Assembly (NCBI RefSeq): GCF_000719345.1 | Contig: NZ_JOFX01000029.1 | Span: 20,730-84,729 of the forward strand | Direction of reading: 5' to 3' | Source of the DNA: Streptomyces sp. NRRL F-2664 | Lineage (GTDB): Bacteria > Actinomycetota > Actinomycetes > Streptomycetales > Streptomycetaceae | Length of the DNA: 64,000 nucleotides | In this document: piece by piece, positions 25,631-34,480 of the stretch | Layout of the letters: the number at the start of each line of letters is the position of its first letter | Numbering within the stretch: position 1 is the stretch's first letter | Notes under the pieces: generated by a model | Told to the model about the DNA's origin: nothing | What the model saw: only the letters and a program-made list of their open reading frames with translations | Database searches by the model: none | Program-made: the position numbers and the translations under genes

Positions 25631-26809
25631 ATGCCGGGTCTGCCCGCCTTCTGTCTCCGGCCCCGCGACCCACGTCGCGGGGCCGTTCTGACGTTGACGT
25701 TCGCCGCCGTCGTCGCCGTCGGTGCGTTCACCGGCTGCTGGGTGCCCGAGGACGGCGCCGCGGCCACCGGCCGTCCGGACGCCCCCGCGTCCGGGGCCCC
25801 GCGGGCCGAGGGCACGGCCGACCGCGAGGCGGTCGCCCGCGCCGCCGCCGAGGCGGTCGCCGAGGGCAAGTCCGGCAAGAAGGCCGCCCAGGAAGTGGTC
25901 AGCCGCAGCGGCGACCGCTGGGGCACGGTCTACGACCGCGGCGAGTACGCCGCCTTCGCAGAGGGCCTCGACGGGCACTGGACCGGGGTCGGGGTCTGGG
26001 CCGCGCGCGCCCACGACGGCGTGATCACCCTCGACGAGGTCCAGCCCGGCAGCCCCGCCGCCCGCGCCGGCCTGCGCGCCGGGGACCGCCTGCTCAGCGT
26101 CGACGGGCACCCCGTCACCGGGCTGGCCGTCGCCGACGTGGTCGCGCTGCTCCGCGGCACCGCCGGCACCCCCGTCGTGCTGAACCTCAGCCGGGGCGGC
26201 GCCGACCTCACCGAGACCGTCCTGCGCCAGCAGCTGCGCACCGAGCCGGTCACGGTGCGGCAGCTCGCGGGCGACGTCACCGTCATCAAGGTCAGCTCCT
26301 TCACCCGGGGCTCCGGCGAACGGGTGAAGGCGGCCGTCCGCGCGGCCCCGCCCGGCGGCGGGGTCATGCTCGACCTGCGCGGCAACCGGGGCGGGCTGGT
26401 CGACGAGGCCGTCACGGCCGCCTCCGCCTTCCTGGACGGGGGGCTCGTGGCGACCTACGACGTACGGGGCGAGCAGCGCGTGCTGAACGCGGCCCCGGGC
26501 GGGGACACCACCCGGCCGCTGGTGGCCCTCGTCGACGGCGGCACGATGAGCGCCGCCGAGCTGGTGACCGGCGCGCTGCAGGACCGGGGCCGCGCGGTGG
26601 CGGTGGGCAGCAGGACCTTCGGCAAGGGCTCGGTGCAGATGCCCACCGAGCTCCCGGACGGCTCGGTGGCCGAGCTGACCGTGGGCACCTACCGCACACC
26701 GGCGGGCCGCAGCCTCGACGGCGCGGGCATCACCCCGGACGTACCGGCGGGCGACCGGGCCGAGGACCGGGCCGTCACGGTATTGGGTGGCCTCGGGGTG
26801 GGTCGGTAG
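25631..26809 (+). CDS. S41 family C-terminal processing peptidase (lipoprotein)
   Basis: Secreted serine protease of the CtpA/tail-specific group, 392 aa. The N-terminus is a signal peptide with a lipobox-like AFTGC, so it is probably anchored outside the membrane. A PDZ domain covers about residues 115-200 (DGVITLDEVQPGSPAARAGL). The protease core shows LDLRGNRGGLVDEAV and the catalytic Ser in DGGTMSAAELVTGAL, with Lys in RTFGKGSVQ. The start ATG 25631 lies 7 nt after TAGACT (25618-25623), a leaderless arrangement, so it is probably not read through from ftsX. Substrate unknown; location next to ftsEX suggests a wall or division role, an inference only. Confidence 0.9.
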   Translation: MPGLPAFCLRPRDPRRGAVLTLTFAAVVAVGAFTGCWVPEDGAAATGRPDAPASGAPRAEGTADREAVARAAAEAVAEGKSGKKAAQEVVSRSGDRWGTVYDRGEYAAFAEGLDGHWTGVGVWAARAHDGVITLDEVQPGSPAARAGLRAGDRLLSVDGHPVTGLAVADVVALLRGTAGTPVVLNLSRGGADLTETVLRQQLRTEPVTVRQLAGDVTVIKVSSFTRGSGERVKAAVRAAPPGGGVMLDLRGNRGGLVDEAVTAASAFLDGGLVATYDVRGEQRVLNAAPGGDTTRPLVALVDGGTMSAAELVTGALQDRGRAVAVGSRTFGKGSVQMPTELPDGSVAELTVGTYRTPAGRSLDGAGITPDVPAGDRAEDRAVTVLGGLGVGR

Positions 26810-26827
26810 TGCGAAAATGACCGCACT

Positions 26828-27313
26828 ATGGCTAAGGAAAAAGGGCGCAAGCTGATCGCCCAGAACAAGAAGGCGCGGCACGACTACGCGATCCTCGACA
26901 CCTACGAGTGCGGTCTCGTGCTCACGGGCACCGAGGTCAAGTCCCTGCGCCAGGGCCGGGCCTCGCTGGTGGACGGCTTCGTGTCGGTGGAGAGCCGGGA
27001 GGCCTGGCTCTACAACGTGCACGTGCCGGAGTACAGCCAGGGCACCTGGACGAACCACAGCGCCCGGCGCAAGCGCAAGCTCCTCATGCACCGCGAGGAG
27101 ATCGACAAGCTGGAGCGCAAGGCCGACGAGTCGGGTCACACGATCGTGCCCCTGTCGCTGTACTTCAAGGACGGCCGGGCGAAGGTCGAGATCGCGCTGG
27201 CGAGGGGCAAGAAGGAGTACGACAAGCGGCAGACGATGCGGGAGAAGCAGGACACCCGCGAGACGAACCGGGTGATCTCGGCCATCCGCCGCAAACAGCG
27301 CGGCACGGTTTAA
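26828..27313 (+). CDS. smpB: SsrA-binding protein SmpB
   Basis: RNA-binding partner of tmRNA in trans-translation, which rescues ribosomes stalled on broken messages. 161 aa, normal length. Family motifs are complete: [39 protein letters not shown], and the basic C-terminal tail ending [19 protein letters not shown], which enters the mRNA channel. It starts 18 nt after the protease stop and is followed 84 nt later by ssrA, its RNA partner, an arrangement found in many bacteria. Confidence 0.97.
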   Translation: MAKEKGRKLIAQNKKARHDYAILDTYECGLVLTGTEVKSLRQGRASLVDGFVSVESREAWLYNVHVPEYSQGTWTNHSARRKRKLLMHREEIDKLERKADESGHTIVPLSLYFKDGRAKVEIALARGKKEYDKRQTMREKQDTRETNRVISAIRRKQRGTV

Positions 27314-27397
27314 TCACCTGGCACGCGGTGGTCCACTTCGCGTACCATGGCGTCAGCACCCGCCGCTCGCGGTGGGGGCAGCTTGAAAACACAACAT

Positions 27398-27783
27398 GGG
27401 GATGATCGGTTTCGACAGCGGATGTCGATGCAGGGGAAGCGAGCCGAGGAAGCGGCAATGATCTCGCTAACCACATGTCGCAAAAAATAATCGCCAACTC
27501 CAAGAGCGATAACTCCCGCTTCACCCTCGCTGCCTAATAACAGTGAGCTGAAGCCTCTGTGAGGAGCGTCAGCCCGGAAGTGGTCCCGGTCCGGATCCTG
27601 GCGTCAACAAGGGATCTAAACCTCTAGCCCCGGTCACGGGGGTTGGAGGGAAATCAAACAGTGACTGAGCCCGTCGGAGACTTGTCCGTGTGATCTCCGG
27701 GGCCGAGAAAAGCGCAGCGGACTGCGCTCGGAGAAGCCCTGCTTCTGCACCGTTGGACGCGGGTTCGATTCCCGCCATCTCCA
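27398..27783 (+). ncRNA. ssrA: Transfer-messenger RNA (tmRNA)
   Basis: The 5' end GGGGATG pairs with CATCTCC at the 3' end (one G-U) to form the tRNA-like acceptor stem; the T-arm GCGGGTTCGATTCCCGC lies just before. The 3' CCA is not encoded (A is followed by CTC), so it must be added. The resume codon GCC at 27493 starts the tag reading frame, which ends at a double TAA (27535-27540) and encodes ANSKSDNSRFTLAA. That ends in the Leu-Ala-Ala degradation signal. About 386 nt. It lies directly after smpB. Confidence 0.97.
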
Positions 27784-27799
27784 CTCATCCCATGTGGGC

Positions 27800-27840
27800 G
27801 AGGGCCCCGCAGCCGAGAGGCTGCGGGGCCCTCGGCTTTT
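27800..27840 (+). terminator. Intrinsic terminator of ssrA
   Basis: Perfect 15-bp stem (27800-27814 with 27819-27833), GAGA loop, then GGCTTTT. One of the few classical T-tailed terminators in the window. Confidence 0.95.
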
Positions 27841-27964
27841 CCGCCCCACTCCGCACGGGTCGAGGGGTGGCGAGCCGTCAGTCCGCCTACGGGTAGCGCA
27901 CCTTGAGAGTGGTGGGAGGCCCCCGGCCGCGCGGCCGGGGGCCCGGGTCATGCCGGAGCGGGGC

Positions 27965-29293
27965 TCAGCAGAACGGGACCTTGTTGAGGTTCAGGGCGTA
28001 GCGGGCGGAGATCCAGCCGGTGCCGTCGGCGAGCTTGTACCAGATCGCATTGCCGTCGACCTTCTGGCCGTTGACCTTGCACTGGAGGGCGACGACCTGG
28101 CCGGTCTTGAGCTTGCCCTTCTGCGCGTGCTGGGTGCCGGGGCCGGAGCGGACGCCGAGTCCCTTGCCGGGGCTGACGATCTTGGCCTTGGGCTTCGCCT
28201 TCGGCTGCTCGTGGTGGTGGTCCTTGCCGCCGCACTTGCAGTCGCCGGGCTTCCCGGTGTCGCCCTTCGGGCCCTTGGGGCCCTGCGGCCCCGCGGGGCC
28301 CGGCCTGCCGGGGTGCCCCTTCGGGCCCTGCGGACCCTGCGGCCCGGGCTTGCCGTGCGGGCCCTTGGGGCCGGCCTCTCCCTTGGGGCCCTGCGGCCCG
28401 GGGCGGCCCTGGGGGCCCTGTGGCCCCGGCTCGCCGCGGTCGCCCTTCGGGCCCTGCGGGCCACCGGCCGGGCCCTGGGGTCCGGGCTCGCCGCGGTCGC
28501 CCTTGCGGCCGGCCGGGCCGGGGTGGCCCTGCGGGCCGCGATCGCCCTTCGGGCCTGCGGGGCCGCGGTCGCCGGGCTCACCCTTTTCGCCCCGCGGTCC
28601 CTGGGGACCGCCGGCCGAGCCCTGCGGACCGGGCTCACCCTGGGGGCCACGGGGCCCCTGGGGACCGCGGGGCCCCTGGGGACCGCGGTCGCCCTTCTCG
28701 CCCTTGTCCCCCTTGTCCCCCTTGTCGCCCTTCTCGCCCTTGGGGCCGGGCTTGCCGTGGTGACCCGGCTTGCCGTCGTCGCCCTTGTCGCCCTTGTCGC
28801 CCGGGGGGCCGCTCAGCGGGGTGGCGACGGCGAAGAGCGCGGGCGCCTGCGCCCCGGCCGACCACTCGCCGCCGTGCAGGGTGGTGCCCTCCGGTGCGTC
28901 CGCGTCCACCCGCAGGGCGACGCCCAGCCGGGTCTGCTCGTTCGACGGGAAGACGAAACCGGCCCGGTCGCCGGCCTCGCACGTCAGCCGGCGGGCGTCG
29001 GCGGACCGCGTGCACGGGACGGAGGAGCGCTGCCCGTTCCAGTAGAAGCGGGCCTCGGGGAAGGTCGTACGGTCCGGCGCGACGATCCGGAAGGTGCTGC
29101 TGACGGCCTGGTCGGCGCCGTTGGCGGCCGCGATGACGACGCGGCCCGTCCCGCCGGGGGTGATCGAGGGCACGTACGGCTGGAAGAACCGGAGGGTCGA
29201 CGAGTCGGCGGCCGCCGGCAGGGCCGGCGACAAGCAGGCGGCGGTGACGGCAGCGACGAACAGGGCCGCGGGCACGGAACGGGAAGCAGGCAC
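27965..29293 (-). CDS. Secreted collagen-like protein with C-terminal SH3-like domain
   Basis: A 442-aa protein in three parts. Residues 1-30 are a signal peptide ending near ALPAAADS. About 31-160 is a beta-rich region with one Cys pair. About 163-351 is a collagen-like stretch of some 60 Gly-X-Y triplets, rich in Gly-Pro-Gln, Gly-Asp-Lys and Gly-Pro-Arg, with two short breaks (SAGGPQG and PAGGPQG). About 375-440 is a bacterial SH3-like fold ([29 protein letters not shown]). Start GTG 29293 has GGAGGA 7 nt upstream, much better than the longer frame at 29335. Such proteins can form triple helices at the cell surface; SH3-like tails often bind wall. Role unknown. Confidence 0.85.
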   Translation of the reverse strand: MPASRSVPAALFVAAVTAACLSPALPAAADSSTLRFFQPYVPSITPGGTGRVVIAAANGADQAVSSTFRIVAPDRTTFPEARFYWNGQRSSVPCTRSADARRLTCEAGDRAGFVFPSNEQTRLGVALRVDADAPEGTTLHGGEWSAGAQAPALFAVATPLSGPPGDKGDKGDDGKPGHHGKPGPKGEKGDKGDKGDKGEKGDRGPQGPRGPQGPRGPQGEPGPQGSAGGPQGPRGEKGEPGDRGPAGPKGDRGPQGHPGPAGRKGDRGEPGPQGPAGGPQGPKGDRGEPGPQGPQGRPGPQGPKGEAGPKGPHGKPGPQGPQGPKGHPGRPGPAGPQGPKGPKGDTGKPGDCKCGGKDHHHEQPKAKPKAKIVSPGKGLGVRSGPGTQHAQKGKLKTGQVVALQCKVNGQKVDGNAIWYKLADGTGWISARYALNLNKVPFC

Positions 29294-29341
29294 GGGTAGT
29301 TCCTCCGCAAAGGGAAGTGCGCTGGGGGAAGGCACCCCCAG

Positions 29342-30658
29342 TTATTGCGGATCGGGACCGGCGGCGGTGCGTACCACGCGGGAACGATCACTCGGCCGCC
29401 GCATCGGTCGCCCTGCCAGGGCGACCGCGAGCACGACCAGCGCGGCCGTCGCCGGCACCGCGTACGCGCAGACCGGCCCCGCGGCCTCGACGACCCAGCC
29501 CCCGCTCGCCGAGCCGACCGCGATGCCCGCGAAGATGGCGGTGACGGCCAGGGTCATGCCCTCGTTGAGCCGGCCCTCCGGGGTGCGGGCGTGGACCTGC
29601 GCCATCGCCGTGACCATCGTCGGAGCCGTGGCCATGCCGGCCAGCAGCAGCGCGCAGGACAGGGCCGCCACGGACCCGCCGGCCGCCGCGGCCCAGGGAA
29701 GGGTCATCAGGGCGGCCAGCGCGCACACGCAGGCCGCCAGCGAGCGGGCGCGCACGGTGCCGTACAGCAGGCCGGCCGCGCAGGAGCCCGCTGCCTGGAG
29801 GCCCAGGACCAGTCCGGCGGCTGCGCCCAGGCCCGCGAGGTCGAGGAAGGCGATGGAGGCGACCTCCATCGAGCCGAAGACCACGCCCATGGCGAGGAAC
29901 AGCGGCAGCAGCGGCCCCAGGGCCCGCAGCGGGGAGCCGCGGCGCGGCTGCGCCGTCACCGGGGGCTGGGTGGCCCGGCAGGAGGTGAAGACCAGCATGC
30001 CGGTAAGCAGCAGGGCCGCGCCCACGAGGGTGCCCGCCTCGGGGAACAGCACGCCGCACAGGAAGGCCGCGAGGACCGGTCCGAGCATGAAGCACAGCTC
30101 GTCCGCGGCCTGTTCGAAGGACATCGCCGTATGGTGCGCGGCGGGGGAGTCGCGCAGCAGGTGAGTCCAGCGCGCGCGGGACATGCCGCCGATGTTGGGG
30201 GTGGTGGCGGTCGCCGCGTAGGAGGCGAAGAGAGTCCAGGCGGGGGCGCCGGTACGGACGCACACGATCAGGGACAGCGAGCCGAGGACCGCGATCACGG
30301 TGGCCGGCACGGCGATCCGCGCCTGGCCGTGGCGGTCGACGAGGCGGGCGGTCCAGGGCCCGACCACCGCCGTGGCCGCCACCCCGGTCGCCGTGACCGC
30401 GCCGGCGAGGGCGTACGAGCCGCGCTGGCCCGCGATCATCATGACCGCGCTGACCCCGAACATGCCCATCGGCAGGCGTGCGACGAGGTTCCCGGCGGTG
30501 AACCCGCGGGTGCCGGGCAGTGCGAACAGCCGGCGGTAGGGGCCGGGTGCCCGCCCGGCGGCACGGGCGGTCGAGGGGGCGGCGGGAGCGGTGCGGGCGG
30601 GAGGCGTGCCGGTGGCGGTGAGGACGAGGGTGCTGCCGGTGACGGTCATGAGGGGCAT
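29342..30658 (-). CDS. MFS transporter
   Basis: Major facilitator superfamily efflux-type permease of 438 aa with about twelve transmembrane segments. Typical features: NLVARLPMGMFGVSAVMMI in helix 1-2 and the loop PWTARLVDRHGQARI between helices 2 and 3. The N-terminal 50 residues are Ala/Pro/Thr-rich. ATG 30658 has GAGGGTGG upstream; ATG 30649 is possible. It is divergent from a LysR regulator 85 bp away, a classic layout in which the regulator controls the transporter. Substrate not evident. Confidence 0.87.
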   Translation of the reverse strand: MPLMTVTGSTLVLTATGTPPARTAPAAPSTARAAGRAPGPYRRLFALPGTRGFTAGNLVARLPMGMFGVSAVMMIAGQRGSYALAGAVTATGVAATAVVGPWTARLVDRHGQARIAVPATVIAVLGSLSLIVCVRTGAPAWTLFASYAATATTPNIGGMSRARWTHLLRDSPAAHHTAMSFEQAADELCFMLGPVLAAFLCGVLFPEAGTLVGAALLLTGMLVFTSCRATQPPVTAQPRRGSPLRALGPLLPLFLAMGVVFGSMEVASIAFLDLAGLGAAAGLVLGLQAAGSCAAGLLYGTVRARSLAACVCALAALMTLPWAAAAGGSVAALSCALLLAGMATAPTMVTAMAQVHARTPEGRLNEGMTLAVTAIFAGIAVGSASGGWVVEAAGPVCAYAVPATAALVVLAVALAGRPMRRPSDRSRVVRTAAGPDPQ

Positions 30659-30743
30659 GGCAACCACCCTCGGCCGCAGCGGCTGCCGCCGTCCAACACC
30701 TGTTCCGAGCCCATTCACCCGATCCTGTTGTTAGTCTCCGGGG

Positions 30744-31730
30744 GTGAATCCCCGTGATGTGGAACCCCGGCTGCTGCGCGGGTTCGTCGCCGTTGCCGAG
30801 GAACTGCACTTCACTCGTGCCGCCGCCCGGTTGTACGTCGCCCAGCAGGCGCTCAGCCGCGATGTCCGCCGACTCGAACAGGCCCTTGCGGCGACGCTGT
30901 TCGTCCGCACGACCCGGGCCGTGGAACTGACCGCCGACGGGCGGCGCCTGCTGCCGCTGGCCCGGCGCGTGCTGGCCGCCCACCAGGAGCTGGCGGCCGC
31001 CTTCGGCGCCGGGGCGCCGGCCGGCGCCGCACCCCGGCCGCTCCTCGTCGATGTGAACACCGACGGGCCCGGCACCGCGCGCACCGTGCTGGAACGCGCC
31101 CGTGAACTCGCCCCCGACTGCGAGCTGATGGCCCGGTTCGAGAGCGGGCTCACGCACGCCGCCGCCGAGGTCGCCGCCGGCCGGCTCGACGTCGCCTTCG
31201 GCTACGCCGACGGCCTCGACCCCGCGCTGCGGGCACCGCTCGCGCAGCGGCCCGTACGGTACGAGCCGCTCGCCGTGCTGCTGCCCGAGGGGCACGCCCT
31301 GGCCGCCCGGGCGTCGGTACCGCTGGACTCCCTGGCCGGGGAGACCGTGTACGCGGGCGCCGGCAACCCGCGGACGCTGGAGTGGACCGGACTCGCACGC
31401 GAACTGTTCGCCGGCCGCGGGATCCTCATGGCGCCGCCCGCGCCCGTCGCGATGGGCAAGGAGGAGTTCCGCCGGGTCATGGTCAAGACCGGCAACCCGG
31501 TCCTGGCGACCGTGGGCTTCCTGGACATGCCGGGCTGCGTCAAGCTGCCGCTGACCGACCCCGTGCCGCTGTCCCCGCTGTCGATGGTGTGGCGCAGGGG
31601 CTTCGCCCACCCCGGCCTGGACGCCCTGCACGCCGCGGCCGCCGGGCTGGCGGCCGAGCGGGGCTGGCTCGACCCGCCGGCCGGCAGCTGGCTGCCGGCA
31701 CCGCTCACACAGGTCCCCGGCGGCGGGTGA
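30744..31730 (+). CDS. LysR-family transcriptional regulator
   Basis: Regulator of 328 aa. N-terminal winged helix HFTRAAARLYVAQQALSRDV followed by RRLEQALAATLFVRTTRAVE is the standard LysR DNA-binding unit; the rest is a periplasmic-binding-like effector domain. GTG 30744 lies 6 nt after TAGTCT (30732-30737), so the message may be leaderless. It is divergent from the MFS gene, its probable target. It lies directly upstream of narK, but with a separate promoter region in between. Confidence 0.9.
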   Translation: MNPRDVEPRLLRGFVAVAEELHFTRAAARLYVAQQALSRDVRRLEQALAATLFVRTTRAVELTADGRRLLPLARRVLAAHQELAAAFGAGAPAGAAPRPLLVDVNTDGPGTARTVLERARELAPDCELMARFESGLTHAAAEVAAGRLDVAFGYADGLDPALRAPLAQRPVRYEPLAVLLPEGHALAARASVPLDSLAGETVYAGAGNPRTLEWTGLARELFAGRGILMAPPAPVAMGKEEFRRVMVKTGNPVLATVGFLDMPGCVKLPLTDPVPLSPLSMVWRRGFAHPGLDALHAAAAGLAAERGWLDPPAGSWLPAPLTQVPGGG

Positions 31731-31737
31731 GAGCAAG

Positions 31738-31753
31738 GTTTCCCGGCGGTCAT
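31738..31753 (-). promoter_or_regulatory. Candidate GlnR half-site upstream of narK
   Basis: On the minus strand the sequence reads ATGAC-n6-GAAAC, matching the GlnR half-site gTnAC-n6-GaAAC at all but the first base. It lies 75 bp before narK. The second half of a full GlnR box is poor, so this is only a candidate nitrogen-control site. Confidence 0.4.
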
Positions 31754-31827
31754 CCGGCGGGGACCGGGGCCGAAACGAGCCCTTCCTACGGTCGTCACCA
31801 CGGATGCGACAGCTGTGGAGGCGTGAG

Positions 31828-33198
31828 ATGACCGGTACGACCGCACCGCGCAGGCGGGGCCGTTGGATCGAGCGGTGGGATCCCGAGGACGAGGCCTTCT
31901 GGAAGGAGAGCGGGGAGCGGATCGCCCGCCGCAACCTGGTGTACTCGGTGCTTTCCGAGCACATCGGGTTCTCCATCTGGTCCCTGTGGTCGGTGATGGT
32001 CCTCTTCATGGGACCCGAGTACGGCATCGACCCGGCCGGGAAGTTCTTCCTCATCGCCACGGCGACGTGCGTCGGCGCCTTCGTGCGCGTGCCGTACACC
32101 TTCGCCGTCGCCCGCTTCGGCGGCCGGAACTGGACGGTGGTCAGCGCACTGATGCTGCTCGCCCCGACGGTCGCCGCGATCGTCGTCATGGAGCCGGGGA
32201 CCTCGTACGGGACCTTCCTGCTCGTCGCCGCCCTCACCGGTGTCGGCGGCGGCAACTTCGCCTCCTCGATGACCAACATCAACGCCTTCTTCCCGCTGCG
32301 CAAGAAGGGCTGGGCGCTCGGCCTGAACGCCGGCGGCGGCAACATCGGCGTCCCCGTCGTCCAGCTGGCCGGACTGCTGGTCATCGCCACCGCCGGAGCC
32401 GGCCACCCGCGGCTGCTGCTCGGCGCCTACATCCCGCTGATCGTGATCGCGGCCGTTCTGGCCGCCGCACGGATGGACAACCTGGCCCCCGTGCGCAACG
32501 ACACCGGCGCGGTCCGCGAGGCCCTCAAGGACGCGCACACCTGGATCATGGCGTTCCTGTACGTCGGGACGTTCGGGTCCTTCATCGGCTACAGCTTCGC
32601 CTTCGGCCTGGTCCTCCAGACGCAGTTCGGGCGCACCCCGCTCCAGGCCGCCTCGCTGACCTTCGTCGGACCGCTGCTCGGCTCGCTGATCCGGCCCGTG
32701 GGCGGGGCACTGGCGGACCGGTACGGCGGGGCGCGGATCACGCTGGGCACGTTCGTGGCGATGGCCGCGGCCACCGGGGTCGTCGTGTTCGCCTCGCAGC
32801 GGGCCTCCCTGCCGGTCTTCCTCGTCGGATTCGTGGCCCTGTTCGTCCTCAGCGGCCTGGGCAACGGATCGACGTACAAGATGATCCCGGGCATCTTCCA
32901 GGCGAAGGCACTGGCCCGCGGCATGGGCGGCGAGAGCGCCGCGGCGTACGGGCGGCGGCTCTCCGGGGCCTCCATGGGGCTGATCGGAGCGGTCGGCGCG
33001 CTCGGCGGGCTGGGCATCAACCTGGTCTTCCGGGAGGCGTTCCGCACCTCCGGATCCGGCACGACGGCCTTCGTCACCTTCCTGGGCTTCTACGCGCTGT
33101 GCTGCGCGGTGACGTGGGCGGTATACCTTCGCCGCCCGGTCGCGGTGACCGCCGAAGCCGCCGAGGCCCTGCCGAAACCCCAGCTCACGTCGGTGTAA
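31828..33198 (+). CDS. narK: Nitrate/nitrite transporter NarK
   Basis: MFS permease for nitrate uptake or nitrate/nitrite exchange, 456 aa, about twelve helices. The nitrate-porter signature is clear: GGGNFASSMTNINAFFP in helix 5 and LNAGGGNIGVPVVQLAGL in the next loop-helix, with the conserved Arg in VGAFVRVPYTFAVARFGGR. The hydrophilic N-terminus RWIERWDPEDEAFW is typical of actinomycete NarK. ATG 31828 has GGAGG 6 nt upstream; an in-frame ATG at 31804 lacks one. It is followed by nnaR, its activator, so this is the nitrate assimilation module. Confidence 0.92.
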   Translation: MTGTTAPRRRGRWIERWDPEDEAFWKESGERIARRNLVYSVLSEHIGFSIWSLWSVMVLFMGPEYGIDPAGKFFLIATATCVGAFVRVPYTFAVARFGGRNWTVVSALMLLAPTVAAIVVMEPGTSYGTFLLVAALTGVGGGNFASSMTNINAFFPLRKKGWALGLNAGGGNIGVPVVQLAGLLVIATAGAGHPRLLLGAYIPLIVIAAVLAAARMDNLAPVRNDTGAVREALKDAHTWIMAFLYVGTFGSFIGYSFAFGLVLQTQFGRTPLQAASLTFVGPLLGSLIRPVGGALADRYGGARITLGTFVAMAAATGVVVFASQRASLPVFLVGFVALFVLSGLGNGSTYKMIPGIFQAKALARGMGGESAAAYGRRLSGASMGLIGAVGALGGLGINLVFREAFRTSGSGTTAFVTFLGFYALCCAVTWAVYLRRPVAVTAEAAEALPKPQLTSV

Positions 33199-33210
33199 CC
33201 GGGGCGAAAT
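33195..33210 (+). promoter_or_regulatory. Candidate GlnR box upstream of nnaR
   Basis: GTAAC-n6-GAAAT matches the GlnR half-site gTnAC-n6-GaAAC except for the last base. It overlaps the narK stop codon and lies 83 bp before nnaR. From memory, nnaR is a GlnR target in S. coelicolor, so a site here is expected. The downstream half (33217-33221, GAACC) is weak. Confidence 0.5.
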
Positions 33211-33292
33211 ACGGGTGAACCGAGTCCGACACGCCGAGTTGGCAGGCTCGGTGCACCCGTACCGCCCCCCATGCGTCAGTAGGCAGGTCACG

Positions 33293-34471
33293 ATGGACGA
33301 CAGGAACACCGGCCCGCTCGCGGGCTTCACCGTCGGGGTCACCGCCGCCCGGCGCGCGGACGAGCTCATCGCGCTGCTGCGGCGGCGCGGAGCGGCGGTG
33401 CTGCACGCGCCGGCCCTGCGGATCGTGCCGCTCGCCGACGATAGCGAACTGCTCGCCGCCACCAAGGACCTGATCGGCTGCCCGCCGGACGTCGTCGTCG
33501 CCACCACGGCGATCGGATTCCGCGGATGGGTCGAGGCCGCCGACGGGTGGGGCGTCGGCGAGGCACTCCTGGAGACCCTGCGCGCCACCGAACTCCTCGC
33601 GCGCGGACCGAAGGTGAAGGGTGCCATCCGGGCCGCGGGCCTCGTGGAGGAGTGGTCCCCGGAATCGGAGTCGCTGGCCGAGGTACTGGAGCGCCTGCTG
33701 GCCGCGGGCGTCGCGGGCCGGCGGATCGCCCTCCAGCTCCACGGGGAACCGCTGCCCGGCTTCGTCGAGGCGCTGCGGGCCGGCGGGGCCGAGGTGGTGG
33801 TGGTGCCGGTGTACCGGTGGATGGCACCCGAGGACCTCGCGCCGCTGGACCGGCTGCTGGACGCGGTCGCCGTCGGCGGCGTCGACGCCGTCAGCTTCAC
33901 CTCCGCCCCGGCGGTGGCGTCGCTGCTGTCCCGCGCCGAGGAGCGGGGCATGCGGGAGGCCGTGCTCGACGCGTTGCGCGGCCGCGTGCTGTCGGCGTGC
34001 GTCGGACCGGTGACCGCGGTGCCGCTGCAGGCGTGCGGCGTGGACACGGTGCAGCCGGAGCGGTTCCGGCTGGGCCCGCTGGTGCAGCTGCTGTGCCGGG
34101 AGCTGCCCGGCCGGGCGCGGGTGCTGCCGGTGGCCGGGCACCGGGTGGAGATCCGCGGGCACGCCGTCCTCGTCGACGACGCACTGCGGGCGGTGCCGCC
34201 CGCCGGGATGGCCCTGCTGCGGGCCCTGGCCCGGCGGCCCGGCTGGGTGGTGGCCCGCGCGGACCTGCTGCGGGTGCTGCCGGGCGCGGGGCGCGACGAG
34301 CACGCGGTCGAGACGGCGATGGCCCGGCTGCGGGCGGCGCTGGGAGCGCCCAACCTCATCCAGACGGTGGTCAAGCGCGGCTACCGGCTGTCCCTGGACG
34401 CGGGCGGGGAGGACAAGTACGGGGAGGTCCCGCGCGACGCAGCGGTGACGGCCAGGGGCGCCCTGGGCTAG
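33293..34471 (+). CDS. nnaR: Nitrate-assimilation regulator NnaR (uroporphyrinogen-III synthase-like plus winged-helix domain)
   Basis: A 392-aa fusion. Residues about 8-265 have the HemD fold (LAGFTVGVTAARRADEL, VDAVSFTSAPAVASLL); about 290-375 is an OmpR-type winged helix (DDALRAVPPAGMALLRALA, ending LGAPNLIQTVVKRGYRLSL). From memory, this architecture next to narK is NnaR of S. coelicolor, which works with GlnR to activate nitrate and nitrite assimilation genes. The HemD part may bind a tetrapyrrole or be a relic sensor; enzyme activity is not implied. ATG 33293 is chosen over the longer frame at 33215. A GlnR-like box lies upstream. Confidence 0.85.
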   Translation: MDDRNTGPLAGFTVGVTAARRADELIALLRRRGAAVLHAPALRIVPLADDSELLAATKDLIGCPPDVVVATTAIGFRGWVEAADGWGVGEALLETLRATELLARGPKVKGAIRAAGLVEEWSPESESLAEVLERLLAAGVAGRRIALQLHGEPLPGFVEALRAGGAEVVVVPVYRWMAPEDLAPLDRLLDAVAVGGVDAVSFTSAPAVASLLSRAEERGMREAVLDALRGRVLSACVGPVTAVPLQACGVDTVQPERFRLGPLVQLLCRELPGRARVLPVAGHRVEIRGHAVLVDDALRAVPPAGMALLRALARRPGWVVARADLLRVLPGAGRDEHAVETAMARLRAALGAPNLIQTVVKRGYRLSLDAGGEDKYGEVPRDAAVTARGALG

Positions 34472-34480
34472 CGTGCCGGA

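Noticed and set aside
28020..28763. Plus-strand frames rich in Gly-Pro-Cys opposite the collagen-like gene
   Set aside because: They come from reading the Gly-X-Y repeat backwards. The minus-strand gene has signal peptide, ribosome site and a folded tail.
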